A stretch of DNA of 64,000 nucleotides from the NCBI GenBank assembly GCA_030220185.1, contig JASPKZ010003438.1:62001-126000 (forward strand), given 5' to 3'. The notes below the pieces were generated by a model. The model did not search any database. It was not told the DNA's origin and saw only the letters and a list, made by a program, of their open reading frames with translations. Shown one piece after another: positions 53,357 through 62,869 of this stretch (the stretch's first letter is position 1; each line of letters opens with the position of its first letter). The position numbers and the translations under genes are program-made. This DNA is from Diploptera punctata. Taxonomy: Eukaryota > Arthropoda > Insecta > Blattodea > Blaberidae.

Positions 53357-53611
53357 CAATTGAGCTGGTGTTTACTTGATGAAAATCCATATTTATTAAT
53401 TAAATAAAAATAAAACAGTTTTATTTGATTTTCATATTTATTAAGATATAATTCAGTTACAGCTGTTTCGGTACACTGTACCTTATAATATATACCTCAT
53501 AATATGTTAACATGTCTGAAGAAGGTACAGTGTACCGAAACAGCTGTAACTGAATTATATCTTAATAGATATGAAAATCAAATAAAACTGTATGTTTTAT
53601 TTTTATTTAAT
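53357..53611. mobile_element. palindromic insertion with 16-bp TSD and hammerhead-like motif
   Basis: Flanked by TATTAAAAATATTAAT at 53341-53356 and 53612-53627. Arms mirror around 53495: left TTCAGTTACAGCTGTTTCGG, right CCGAAACAGCTGTAACTGAA. Left end shared with 29273-29370. It lacks the CCTCATAATGTTACTTCC-type end at its borders (a related motif lies near its centre), so it is a separate family. Confidence 0.8.
53514..53550 (+). ncRNA. hammerhead ribozyme-like motif
   Basis: CUGAAGA (53516-53522), A, hairpin GGUAC..GUACC, GAAA (53537-53540), palindromic helix III ACAGCUGU, A17 at 53548. Helix I pairs only UG with AC at the junction. Extra base after A9 is A in this family, not U. Confidence 0.65.
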
Positions 53612-53684
53612 TATTAAAAATATTAATCCAATTCTTAAATTAAACCTCATAGCGATTTTTTCCTGTGAAAGTTAAATATGCTAT

Positions 53685-53808
53685 TCAAAGGTAAATATGA
53701 AAAATAACATCATGAGGTTCTTAATTCATAAATTAATGAGTCATTTTTACATCTTACCTAAGAAAACACTATAAGGTACAATGTAAAAATGACTCATTAA
53801 TTTATGTA
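53685..53808. mobile_element. minimal PLE palindrome with 13-bp TSD
   Basis: Flanked by TTAAATATGCTAT at 53672-53684 and 53809-53821. Left terminal motif GAAAAATAACATCATGAGG; stem AAATTAATGAGTCATTTTTA mirrored at the right. Same family as 38970-39145 and 59845-60190. Confidence 0.85.
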
Positions 53809-54100
53809 TTAAATATGCTATATTTATTCACTAATTTTAATAATAAATAATAATAAATTGGTAAGAGGCACTCGAAAGAGCATTAAGTTATAAGTTTATG
53901 ATTTGTCTTTTATGAGTTCGTTCAGTGATCCTGTCCATATTCTGCATTGTTTGTAATGGTATCGCTCACACTTTTGGTCGCATATCTTGCATTCACACGA
54001 ATCACTCGGTTGGTGGAATTTTGCATTTTTGCACATTTTATTGACTAATTTTAGTGCATATGTATATATACATATACATGGTATGATAAGAAAAATAAAT

Positions 54101-54169
54101 GCCTGGACGGAATTTGAACCCGGATCTCTGAGTCTGTACCTCAGCGTGATATCCATTACACTACCAGGC
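54101..54169 (-). tRNA. tRNA-like gene in palindrome, left arm
   Basis: GCCTGG/CCAGGC acceptor ends, anticodon arm CTGAG-GTACAGA-CTCAG (would be ACA, not a normal cytosolic cysteine anticodon), B-box-like GGTTCAAATTCC. U33 is present. 69 nt with a short D arm. Most likely a SINE head. Confidence 0.35.
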
Positions 54170-54544
54170 GAATCCAATTCAAACACTTATTTTTCTTATA
54201 TATGTATTATATTCTCTATTATTACTAGATGTCGCGAGAACTCGGTCTTCACTGCCATCTAGTAGCTGACTATAACAAGTAAGCAAATTAAAGAGAATAT
54301 TTTTACCTTATAGCAGTGATGCTTTATAGATGTTATAATTAAATTTAATTAATTAATTAATTACATTAAATTTAATTATAACATCTATAAAGCATCACTG
54401 CTATAAGGTAAAAATATTCTCTTTAATTTGCTTACTTGTTATAGTCAGCTACTAGATGGCAGTGAAGACCGAGTTCTCGCGACATCTAGTAATAATGGAG
54501 AATATAATACATATATAAGAAAATTAAGTGTTTGAATTGGATTT

Positions 54545-54613
54545 GCCTGGTAGTGTAATGGATATCACGCTGAGGTACAGACTCAGAGATCCGGGTTCGA
54601 ATCCCGTCCAGGC
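54545..54613 (+). tRNA. tRNA-like gene in palindrome, right arm
   Basis: Mirror of the left-arm element with an intact B box (GGTTCGAATCCC). Two or three differences from the left arm. Same ACA-type anticodon loop. Confidence 0.4.
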
Positions 54614-54668
54614 ATTTATTTTTCTTATCATACCATATTAAGCTGCATTGCTCAATGTTAAACATTTA

Positions 54669-54671
<3 letters not shown>

Positions 54672-54706
<35 letters not shown>
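54672..54706. repeat. (TA)n microsatellite
   Basis: About 17 TA units. No further feature. Confidence 0.9.
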
Positions 54707-54849
54707 TTCTAGTTGGGATGAAATGGCCAAAGTTGTATGTTTCTTTCTGAAAAAAAGGACTGTAAGGTTTGTCTCTATCTTACAAATAACAAGCAAACTG
54801 TTCACATAAGACAACATTACTGAATATAAGACAGCGAAAAAGATGCCTT

Positions 54850-54990
54850 TGGAAAGAGAAAAATATGCCTTTAGATTGGGGACTTTAGATAGCTCAGTGG
54901 CAGAGCATTAGCATATAAAGCTAAAGGTCCTGGGTTCAAACTCTGGTCTATGCATATATTTTTCTATTCAAATATAATTTGACCTTCAAT
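54850..54990 (+). repeat. tRNA-like cassette
   Basis: tRNA-like 54881-54953 with TAGCTCAGTGGCAGAGC and GGTTCAAACTC, flanked by GGAAAGAGAAAAATATGCC and TTTTTCTATTCAAATATAA. It lacks the longer right flank of the complete units. Confidence 0.6.
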
Positions 54991-54999
54991 GATGTTGAA

Positions 55000-56060
55000 G
55001 CAAATTATGCATCTTTCATTTCTTTCATTTATATTATTTCTCAAAATATATGAATTATATTTTTTATGTACATGATTCTGTCTTGCACAGAACTTAGGTG
55101 CCAGTATGTCGCCTACATATCATTATTATTCATATTACAAAACACCTGCATCCTGTTCGGTTTATAAATCGGGGATCCACCACAAGACGTCAGCTATTGC
55201 CACATCAGCTAACTTTACGATGTTGGTAATATTATTCATCTACATAAGATGATGTAATTAACAACTGTAAATGACATCAAGCAGCATTTAATTTGCTGCT
55301 AGCCTTCCCCTCTCCTTAGAGGTGTTTTTAAAGGGATACCAACATTGGTTTTGTTGGTAGCTCCCTCCTACTCCACCTGCTCTTTTAGCATGGCGAGATA
55401 TCACTCTTCATGCAGCCGTTTTGCCGGTTAGTCCTCCTATCAGCAGAGTCCGAAGATTACCCCTTCGATAATAAAATGTAGTGCGGTACCATTATGTAAA
55501 AGTTGTTTAAATCTGTACCAAGTGTATTTTACACATACAAATATCATCAATCACTTGTCGTTTAACCCCAGAGACACTCTCCGTCATCAAAGCCTTTACA
55601 TATATTCATACATGAACACAAAAGGCACACATTCCAATTTAAGTATGGAAAATGAAGTGCAGGGTCATTTAATGTAACACCATCACTTTACATAATTATA
55701 TTACACATCACTCAAACATGTCTTTGCGTCAATCATCAACTCAACATTCGGGAACCAATCGACTAATATATGATCCACATTGCCTGGTCACCCCATTTGC
55801 ATCATTAAAATTCATAATTCAAGTGAAAGTGCAAGACATATGTTGCAGTAAAATTTATTTTAAAATATATATTTATTTTCTACGTATGTAATTGTCCTCC
55901 TCTTTACTTAACCTTTCATCTAAATTCCTTTATTCCCTCCTGGCCTAAATTAATACCCATAGTGTCGTGTCATGACCACCTGGCTACCAGAGTGGTGTCA
56001 TTATTACCAAACCATGCAACAAATGACAATTGTTACATTTGTAATAAAAACATAAAAAGA
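55000..56060. other. 1 kb without recognisable features
   Basis: Somewhat less AT-rich than its surroundings (for example 55290-55480), but no reading frame, RNA gene or repeat shared with the rest of the window can be supported. Confidence 0.35.
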
Positions 56061-56069
56061 TTTATTTTA

Positions 56070-56746
56070 TTTCATCTAATGGCATTCAAACATTGACATA
56101 ACGTCATTTGTTCATCTGATTCATAATCATGGTTCTGGCTTCCCAATATTTTCCCAGTCTCAGCTGTACTGCAAAGAGCCGGGCAGCGTATTAAGTGTTC
56201 CCTGTCCATATCTTCATCCAGATTACAGAGATTGCAGGTGGGCGCTTGAAGTATTCCAAATCGAGACAGATGTTTGGCAAGAATATCGTGTCCAGTTTGG
56301 AGGCAGAACTTCGCAACAGCTTCTTGTCTTGGCCATCAGGTATGTTATATATGGAGATCTTCCTGGGCTTTGTTGCGTTGTTTGTTTCTAACTTCATAAG
56401 ATATTGTTTCTTCATCTGCTTCTTTATATAGAGTTTAGAGGAATGGTATAATATCTCTGATTTGAAGCAGTTGGGTAGCATGGCAGCTTTCTTTGCTAAT
56501 GTATCTGCTTGTTGATTGCCGAAAATCTGACAATGCCCAGGGATTCATTGCAATACAACTTTCTTTTTTTGCTAATTTCAGTTTGTTCAGGGTCTTACGG
56601 CAGTCATGTATCTCCAGTGATGCAGCAGGTTCAATTGCAACAATTGATTCTATGGCGGATCTTGAGTAACTCAGAATAACAATCTTCGAATTTTTTTTCA
56701 AGATGCAATAGAAGATTGTACTCAACTTTGAAGGTGAGTGGGTAAT
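56070..56746 (-). pseudogene. non-LTR retrotransposon RNase H domain and tail (jockey/I type)
   Basis: Minus frames 56755-56435 and 56481-56191 encode SRSAIESIVAIEPAASLEIH, DCRKTLNKLKLAKKE, then after a frame change the equivalent of WIPGHCQIFGNQQADTLAKK, the RNase H end. The CNLCN...HL-type Cys/His tail lies near 56230-56200 in another frame. 5' truncated and frameshifted, with no catalytic RT part. Confidence 0.7.
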
Positions 56747-56758
56747 ATGCTTCATATT

Positions 56759-56895
56759 TGAAGAGAAAAATTATATGCCCAGACTAGGACTCAAACCCAG
56801 GACCTTTGGCTTTCTATGCCAATGCTCTACCGACTGAGCTACCGGGCAAGTTCCAATAGAAACACAAACATTTTCCTCTTATATACATTGTAAAC
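56759..56895 (-). repeat. tRNA-like cassette with 12-bp TSD
   Basis: Flanked by ATGCTTCATATT at 56747-56758 and 56896-56907, which defines this family's minimal unit: TGAAGAGAAAAATTATATGC, tRNA-like 56777-56847 (-), TTCCTCTTATATACATTGTA. So the mobile unit is about 137 bp and inserts with a target duplication, as a SINE does. Confidence 0.8.
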
Positions 56896-56907
56896 ATGCT
56901 TCATATT

Positions 56908-58050
56908 ACAGAAGGTAATTTAATATTGAAATATGCAGAAGAAAACAAATTCACACTAGAAACAGAAGTGAACAAACAATTACCAATTTTAGATCTAAAA
57001 TTACATAGAAATGAGCAAAAGAAGAAAATAGAATTTAGCATTCACAGAAAAGAATCATACACAGATAACTATATTAAATCAACAGGTTTCACACAAAATG
57101 GCAGTCTTCAACAGTATAGTACATAGATTGGTAAATATACATGAACAGAAAAAATTAAGAGTTAGAGAAAAAAATACATAATTGAGGTTGCAAAAGAAAA
57201 TGATTTCAAGGAAAAAATGATACACAAAAAAAAATGATAAATACAAAAAACAAAAATTAAGGAATGAAAGCACTCTTCAGATAGAAAAACCAAAAGAAAA
57301 TAAATACAGAAAATTCACATATCATACTTGGGCACACAATAATTTCAAAATATTTTTGAAAAATTTATTATCAGTTTCGAACCAAAGAATGATTATAACC
57401 TAAATAAACTAATCTCTAGGCCATCCTATGAAACGCTGGAGGAAAAATTTTCTATAGGATCATAACAGGCCTTGGTCTAATACTTGGAAGGAAGAAGAAG
57501 AAGAAACTAATAAAAACCAGCAATTATGTAAAGATTGATAACAGTAAAAAATCAGGAATATACCAAAAATAAGTGCAGAATGTGATAAGATATACATAGG
57601 GAAAACCAAGAGAAATTTAATCATTAGAACCAAAGAACACGTAAGAAATGTAAAAAAAAAAAGGGGAAGTAGAAAAATCTGCAGTAGCTGCTCACGTTTA
57701 GTCAGAAAAGCACAAAATAGATGTAAACACAAAATTATTAAAACAGTTAGAAAACAAAAATGGAACTCACCATATGGGAAAAAATCTACATACAGAAGAA
57801 CAAGGAGAGAATTATGAATTTTTAAATTCTCGGGGAAAGCAATCTAATTAGCAAGTTCATTGGATCACAGGAAGAAGGAGCATGAGTTATGAATCAGGGC
57901 CGACAACTTGAGAAAAATCAGTCTGTAATAGCTGAAGATGGGGCTAACAAGCCTTGAAACATATGTTCAACGAAAACAATCATAAGAGGTAAGAATATAC
58001 AGACTAAATAACTTAATTATTAAGTACCCCTCTTAATGTTACTTCCTATT
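56908..58050 (+). pseudogene. PLE: RT C-terminus, linker and GIY-YIG endonuclease, decayed
   Basis: 56908-57123 reads LPILDLKLHRN, IEFSIHRKESYTDNYIKSTG, the end of the PLE RT. 57130-57400 is the lysine-rich linker (HEQKKLRVREK...). 57556-57660 encodes KSGIYQIS.ECDKIYIGKTK and RTKEHVRNVKKKGEVEKSAV, the GIY-YIG core; then HKIDVNTKLLKQLENKNG. A hammerhead-like core (57932-57968) and CCTCTTAATGTTACTTCCTA (58030-58049) close the element. A foreign retroelement piece lies at 57415-57510. Stops and frameshifts throughout. It is the longest collinear PLE copy here. Confidence 0.85.
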
Positions 58051-58175
58051 GTACTTTTTAAAACATGCTTCATGTTTTTCAATTGAAACATTTTACAATG
58101 ATTTAACATAATAAAACTACTGACCTAGACTACACACATTCCAAGCGTGCCACCAAACAACACAAAACCACCTAC

Positions 58176-58299
58176 CACAGCAATAGCGTTGGATGCAATC
58201 ATGGCTGTAGGTGTAAGGACAGCCAGATAAGCGATATTTGCAAAAACATATATCAGTGTGACGAGAGGCAAAGAAATGTAAATGGCTCGAGGAAGATTC
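58176..58299 (-). CDS. SLC7/LAT-type amino acid transporter, exon (second seen)
   Basis: One base plus 41 codons; AG acceptor at 58301-58300, GTAGGT donor at 58175-58170. Encodes [20 protein letters not shown] and [21 protein letters not shown], the amphipathic linker and helix conserved in the family (NLPRAI is diagnostic). Confidence 0.95.
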
Positions 58300-58374
58300 C
58301 TGTAAATAGTAAACAAAATTGTAATTAATATTATGTAATTATTGATGATGCATAATATCATATCTACTATGGCT

Positions 58375-58800
58375 TAGCCCATCGTTTCCCAACCTGTGGT
58401 TCACAAACCCCCAGGTTGTTCACCAAATATTTCAAGGGATTCGACAAAACATTTCCATAATGGCAGGTTTCAAGTTTAGGTCTATTATTGTTTTCTTCAC
58501 TTCTGCAGCATTGTAATAATAATAATAATAATAATATTATTTTAAAATTAAATTAGCCCTATAATGCCCTTTGTAACATATGTGTAATATCGGGAATTTA
58601 TCACATTATTTCCACAATAAATTAATATTTGCCGCTAATGCCTTATTTACAGTTATGTAACAACGTTAGGAATGCATTTGATTTTGCTACAACTAGGCCT
58701 ACACGTTGTGTAACTTTTAAGCCATAGCCTCTCCTTTGTTAGGAGTTACTAGACCAAGTTTATTTAGTTACCATATTTGCCCATAGATGTCATGAAGAGC
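58375..58800. other. intronic interval with a short (AAT)n run
   Basis: An (AAT)n tract lies at about 58514-58534. Nothing else recognisable. Confidence 0.35.
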
Positions 58801-58804
58801 ATGC

Positions 58805-59070
58805 AGTAAACGTAGTGACTCAATGAGACATCTAGCAAGCAACTAAGGTATTACTAGGACGTTGAGGTCGGTAAATTTTGCTTAGAGGTCTTTTTATTCA
58901 AGTTTAAGGATCTTTTACGAGCCTAAAAACTTCAGACTTGGGACACATGACTTAAAGTCCCTCCCGCAGGATTTGCTCCATGGATTTTTCCAAAAAATCC
59001 ATCGACCCCGGCCAGGTTTGAACTGCGATTCATGGAACCAGAGGTAAGAAGAATAATCACTAGTCCAATG
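58805..59070 (-). repeat. tRNA-derived SINE, type 4
   Basis: Second copy of the family at 24670-24975: TTTTGCTTAGAGGTCTTTT, GGATCTTTTACGAGCCT, and CCATCGACCCCGGCCAGGTT with the head at the right. Confidence 0.75.
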
Positions 59071-59640
59071 CCAATGCTCTACCAACTGAGTCATCTGAGC
59101 ACTACAAACTAAATGCAATTTTTTCTTTTATACACTGTTAATTCCCAAGCGACAAATGTTACGAACCTTTGCTCGGTCATGCACATGGCAGCTTCTTTAT
59201 TAAGAAGACATTTATTGTGAATTTTAACATTACATTACACAGTCAATACAGCTTATTTCAATGTTTTTATTATTAATTTAACACATCTCAATGATGGACA
59301 AATTATATTTACATGATCAAGTAAAGGTTCATAGCATTTGACACTCGGGAATTAACAGTGTAACATAACAGTGATCTGGTGATGATCAAACCTAGATCCA
59401 CTAGCCAGGCATGTTATTGTGGCACAACAAATTATAAATTATTAACGATCTTAGATATTAAATGTATCACTTCTCGCCAAAAGACAAATTTTATTTGAAG
59501 AGAAAAATATTTGGAAAGTATAAGAGTTGGGAATTTCAATATATATGAGAAAAATTTACATTTAGATTGGAGGCCTTGGCAGAGCATTAGCATATAAAGC
59601 TAAAAGTCTGGGTTCAAACATCTGTCTAGGTATATATTTT
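59071..59640. repeat. two partial tRNA-like cassettes
   Basis: A minus-strand cassette joined to the SINE at 59068 (CAATGCTCTACCAACTGAGT) with right flank to about 59300, and a plus-strand cassette at 59490-59640 whose tRNA-like part (59573-59631) has lost most of its D arm. Confidence 0.6.
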
Positions 59641-59812
59641 TTTTAAATTCATCGGAGAACATATTGTTTAAACAACTCACCTCATAGGATTCATGCTTCC
59701 ATGATATCGCGATTTCAAACATAGTCATGTTCATCTTCGGCCATAACTCCGATGAATTTCAATGATTATACCTCATAATGTTTACTTCCCAACATTAATT
59801 TAATATATTTTT
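59640..59812 (-). mobile_element. PLE arm pair, right arm reduced
   Basis: TTAAATTCATCGGAGAACAT starts a left arm like 36796-37059, with minus-strand GGCCGAAGAUGAACA and GAAAUCGCGAU. The right arm is only CCGATGAATTTCAATGATTA and the terminus CCTCATAATGTTTACTTCCC. Confidence 0.7.
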
Positions 59813-59844
59813 TTCTTCAAATATAATTAGAAAAATATATTCAT

Positions 59845-60195
59845 AGTTAAATATGGGAAATAACATTATGAGCTTCTTAATTCATAAATTAATGAGTCAT
59901 TTTTACATCTTACCTCATAGTTTAAGTCATAAAATTGAAAAAAGAGGCCCAACTTTTAAAATATTTGGAAAAACCTTTTTCGATCCATGAATTTCGAAAT
60001 TCCTTATAAACGGGACCTGATCTCTAAGTTCATCAAATCAACACCAGATAGCAACATTAATGATGGATATTCCAATGAAAATCCAGTAGTCATAATGTCA
60101 GTTGAAAATGAGAGATGGTCCTCTTGAAAACTGCAGTTCCCGTGTTTAAGGAAACAAACTATAAGGTAAGATGTAAAAACGCCTCATTAATTTTT
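59845..60195 (+). pseudogene. PLE endonuclease C-terminal fragment in inverted-dimer remnant
   Basis: Left end GGGAAATAACATTATGAGC with TTAATGAGTCATTTTTAC; right end GAGGTAAGATG-like ATAAGGTAAGATG. Between, broken plus frames encode DLISKFIKSTPDSNINDGYS and NENPVVIMSVENE, as in 41164-41346. Confidence 0.7.
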
Positions 60196-60199
60196 GGAT

Positions 60200-60620
60200 T
60201 AGAAAAATATATGCCTAAAAAAGGGATTCAAGGGTACATTTTTCTCTTCAAATACAATATTAATTAAATGCACACACTTTACTTTTTATGATTAAACAAA
60301 TAGAACAACCGAAGCGATGAAGGAATATTTATGGTCCAGTCAAAGATTAATCGACGGAGAATTTGCACTAACCTAGAAATTTATAAAATATCACAAATCC
60401 AACATTGGAATTTATATTAAAATTTCAGCCGATACGTCACTTAATGTAAATAGAGGACATTAGTTATGTGAGGATGGTCCTTATGAAGGGAGAAGCAAAG
60501 AGTTTGTCTAGATTGAGAAACTGACTGTACAGTAAAAACATTAGGACATGTAAATAAGGAAACTGAAGAGCTGAAGATCGAGTCAAATGGGTTGTCATTC
60601 TGTTTGTTACAATATTTGAA
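60200..60620. other. intronic interval without recognisable features
   Basis: No repeat, RNA gene or supported ORF; a tRNA-cassette-like AATTTTTCTCTTCAAATA trace occurs near 60237-60255. Confidence 0.3.
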
Positions 60621-60624
60621 TTAA

Positions 60625-61400
60625 ATATATATAGGTAGGAAATAACACTGAGGTTTAATTTAATTAAATTTGAGTTGTTTTGACTCACCTCATATTTCTT
60701 GATTTTTATGCAGACCTAGGTTTCGTCACTGACTTTGCGACATTCTCAATGCAACACAACTGCCATCTTGCAAATTGATTTCTGCATTCTCTATTGGCTG
60801 ACCGATGAAATTCCCAATCAATCCTCTCTCCTTTTCAATGGGAATTTCAAAATTCATGGTTTTCTTTTTATTCTTGCAGATGTAAATTTTCTCCAAAATT
60901 GTAAGTTCCTTAGATTTTTCTAACTGTTTAAGTAATTTTGCCTCAGTTTCAATTCTGTGTTTTATTGACCATGCATGTGCAGTTATTGCAGATTTTTCTA
61001 TTTCTCCATTTTTAACAATGGAGAAATAGAAATGTTAAAAATGGAGAAATAGAAAAATCTGCAATAGCTGCATATGCACGGTCAGAAAAACACAGAATTG
61101 AAACTAAGGCAAAATTACTTAAACAGTTAGAAAAATCTAAGGAACTCACAATTTGGAAGAAAATTTACATATGCAAGAATAAAAAGAAAACCATGATGAA
61201 AGAGAAAAAAATTTTGATTTGGAAGTTCATTGGTCAGCCAACAGAGTTAAAAATCAATCAAAAAATCAATAGCAGGAGGGACAACTGCAAGATGGCAGTT
61301 GTGTTGCATCAAGAATATTGCAAAGTCAGTGACGAAACTTACATCTGCATAAAAATCAAGAAATATGAGGTTAGTTGAAACAACTCAAATTTAATTACAA
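60625..61400. mobile_element. PLE inverted dimer with endonuclease C-terminal arms
   Basis: Left end AGGTAGGAAATAACACTGAGG. The left arm (minus) encodes EKSAITAHAWSIKHRIETEA, KLLKQLEKSKELTILEKIYI and NFEIPIEKERGLIGNFIGQP. The right arm (plus, 61030-61370) repeats it with indels. The arms meet at about 61020 (TTAACAATGGAGAAATAG). It ends 35 bases before the donor of a transporter exon. Confidence 0.8.
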
Positions 61401-61414
61401 TATTTTAAACTTAC

Positions 61415-61559
61415 ACAAAAGGATCCTTAAGTTCTTCTGTCATAAAATTTAAATAATTCCATCCAGAATATGAAAATATTCCAGAACAAAATGATACTGC
61501 TATTCTACTTGCATCACTTGTAGATCCTTCAAATGGGTTTTCCAGATTTTCCGTATTTC
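61415..61559 (-). CDS. SLC7/LAT-type amino acid transporter, exon (first seen)
   Basis: 145 bases; AG acceptor at 61561-61560, GTAAGT donor at 61414-61409. Two bases finish a codon, then NTENLENPFEGSTSDASRIA, VSFCSGIFSYSGWNYLNFMT and EELKDPF, with GT joining the G of the next exon as Val. FxGSTxxxxxIAxxFxSGxFxYxGWNxLN is the LAT substrate-site region. Earlier exons (first helices) lie beyond the part I can identify. Confidence 0.95.
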
Positions 61560-61729
61560 CTAATGAAAAAATTAACAAAACATTAATATTTTCCTCCAAA
61601 ATCTGAACTTAAGAAACACAATATAGAAGAAGTCTGATTTAACATGGTTCAACATACACTGAACTCAGATAAACACGAAGGAAAATGTTTCCCTTCCTCC
61701 CGATAAAATTACATTTTTATTTAATATTT

Positions 61730-61990
61730 GAAGGAAGTAACACGAGGTTTATTTTAATTATTATGAGTTAGGTTTTTTCTGACTCATAAGAATCAAATGA
61801 ATCATGAATTCTTCTTACCTCATATATTTATGTTTCTTTAAGAGTCGTGAAAACAGCTGACGATGGAGACGATGGTTCTCCGATACCATGGTGCTGTGTT
61901 TAAAGAAACATAAATATATGAGGTAAGATGAATTCACGATTCATTTAATTCTTATTAAGAAAACCTCATAATGTTAAAATTCCCAAATTT
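61730..61990. mobile_element. PLE palindrome
   Basis: Left GGAAGTAACACGAGG; right CCTCATAATGTTAAAATTCC. Arms ATATATTTATGTTTCTTTAA mirror. The right arm has CUGACGA, U, GGAGA..UCUCC, but GAUA replaces GAAA, so the hammerhead-like core is damaged. Confidence 0.75.
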
Positions 61991-62034
61991 ATTATATTAT
62001 ATTATCTGACTCGCCTCATATTTATATGAGAATT

Positions 62035-62165
62035 GCATAAGTGGAAATAAATGTTGACATTTTTATCGGTGCTTGAATGACGTAATTAGTATCGTACTGA
62101 TGTACAGAATCAGAGATCCCAGGGTTGAAGCTCCGGTTCGAGCGTTAATTCTTCTCTCTTAATTA
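62035..62165 (+). repeat. tRNA-like SINE, type 5
   Basis: AAGTGGAAATAAATGTTGAC..., GCTTGAATGACGTAATTAGT and GTTGAAGCTCCGG as degenerate A and B boxes. Confidence 0.55.
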
Positions 62166-62539
62166 AATTCTATCCAGGATTGGAAAATTTTAATTTAAAT
62201 AAAAACATTGAAAATAATTATTATATGCCAATCTACATTCTTTCATGGTGTTGCAATTTTTACAGACAGCAGCATTGTACATAATACAGTCCTCCCTCAT
62301 CCCCACCCTGTCTTGCCTTGTGGCAATAACACTTTATCAATACTGAGTTAGAGATGTATTATTAATAAAGGATTTAATAATTGAATCGCTGAGTTCAACA
62401 GGGAAGAAACTCCATGTACACTACATAAGATAAGACCTTAAAAAACTGCATACTTTCTTATAGCTAACTGTGACAAATTTTTTGCCAATTACAATATTGA
62501 TCCTCTGCTTTAAGCAAAATGTGACGAAGGTATCGTTGA

Positions 62540-62850
62540 TTACTTATGGCTGCCTTGTCACGCAGCGGGCCAGGGTTCGATTCCTGGTCAGGACAGGCTC
62601 TTGGGTGAGGTTTTTTCCAGGGTTTTTCCTCACCTGTAAGGACAAATGTCATGAAGCTTAGAGCCTAACGGTCCCTGAAAATCACCCGGCCATTATCATC
62701 CTTATCATTATCATCATCCTTCACCGATGTGGAAAGCAATGGGAAGCTACCACACCTATAATTCTCTGGTAAAGACGCAAAGCATAGCATGAAAATGCTA
62801 TGATTGCAGTGAAAGACCTGCCCTTGGGCAGAATTACTATGGATGGATGG
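62540..62850 (+). repeat. tRNA-derived SINE, type 1
   Basis: TGGCTGCCTTGTCACGCAGC, B box GGTTCGATTCC, body and GGATGGATGGATGG tail at 62836-62854. Confidence 0.85.
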
Positions 62851-62869
62851 ATGGTTAATGAACATTTTT

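Larger units (their letters stand above)
53155..53665. mobile_element. PLE palindrome hosting a second palindrome
   Basis: Outer arms mirror 45119-45385 (CCTCACCTCATATCC, CTGATGATGGAGATATAGCT) with a hammerhead-like core at 53280-53313 (CUGAUGA, U, GGAG..CUCC, GAAA, ACU-AC-AGU, C17). The right end CCTCATAGCGATTTTTTCCT closes the outer copy; the inner palindrome 53357-53611 interrupts its right arm. Confidence 0.8.
54075..54640. repeat. 0.56-kb palindrome with a tRNA-like sequence in each arm
   Basis: Arms of about 270 bp mirror around 54353 (ATTAATTAATTAATTA region) with only a few mismatches. Each arm carries a 69-nt tRNA-like element near its outer end, flanked by ATAAGAAAAATAAAT-type sequence, and the block CTAGATGTCGCGAGAACTCG. 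Unlike the PLE palindromes there is no terminal GGAAGTAAC motif. Confidence 0.85.

Noticed and set aside
55290..55480. Less AT-rich patch as a possible exon
   Set aside because: All six frames are interrupted within short distances and no domain is recognisable.
57460..57732. 90-aa membrane-like ORF on the minus strand
   Set aside because: Antisense of the PLE endonuclease fragment (GIY-YIG region on the plus strand).
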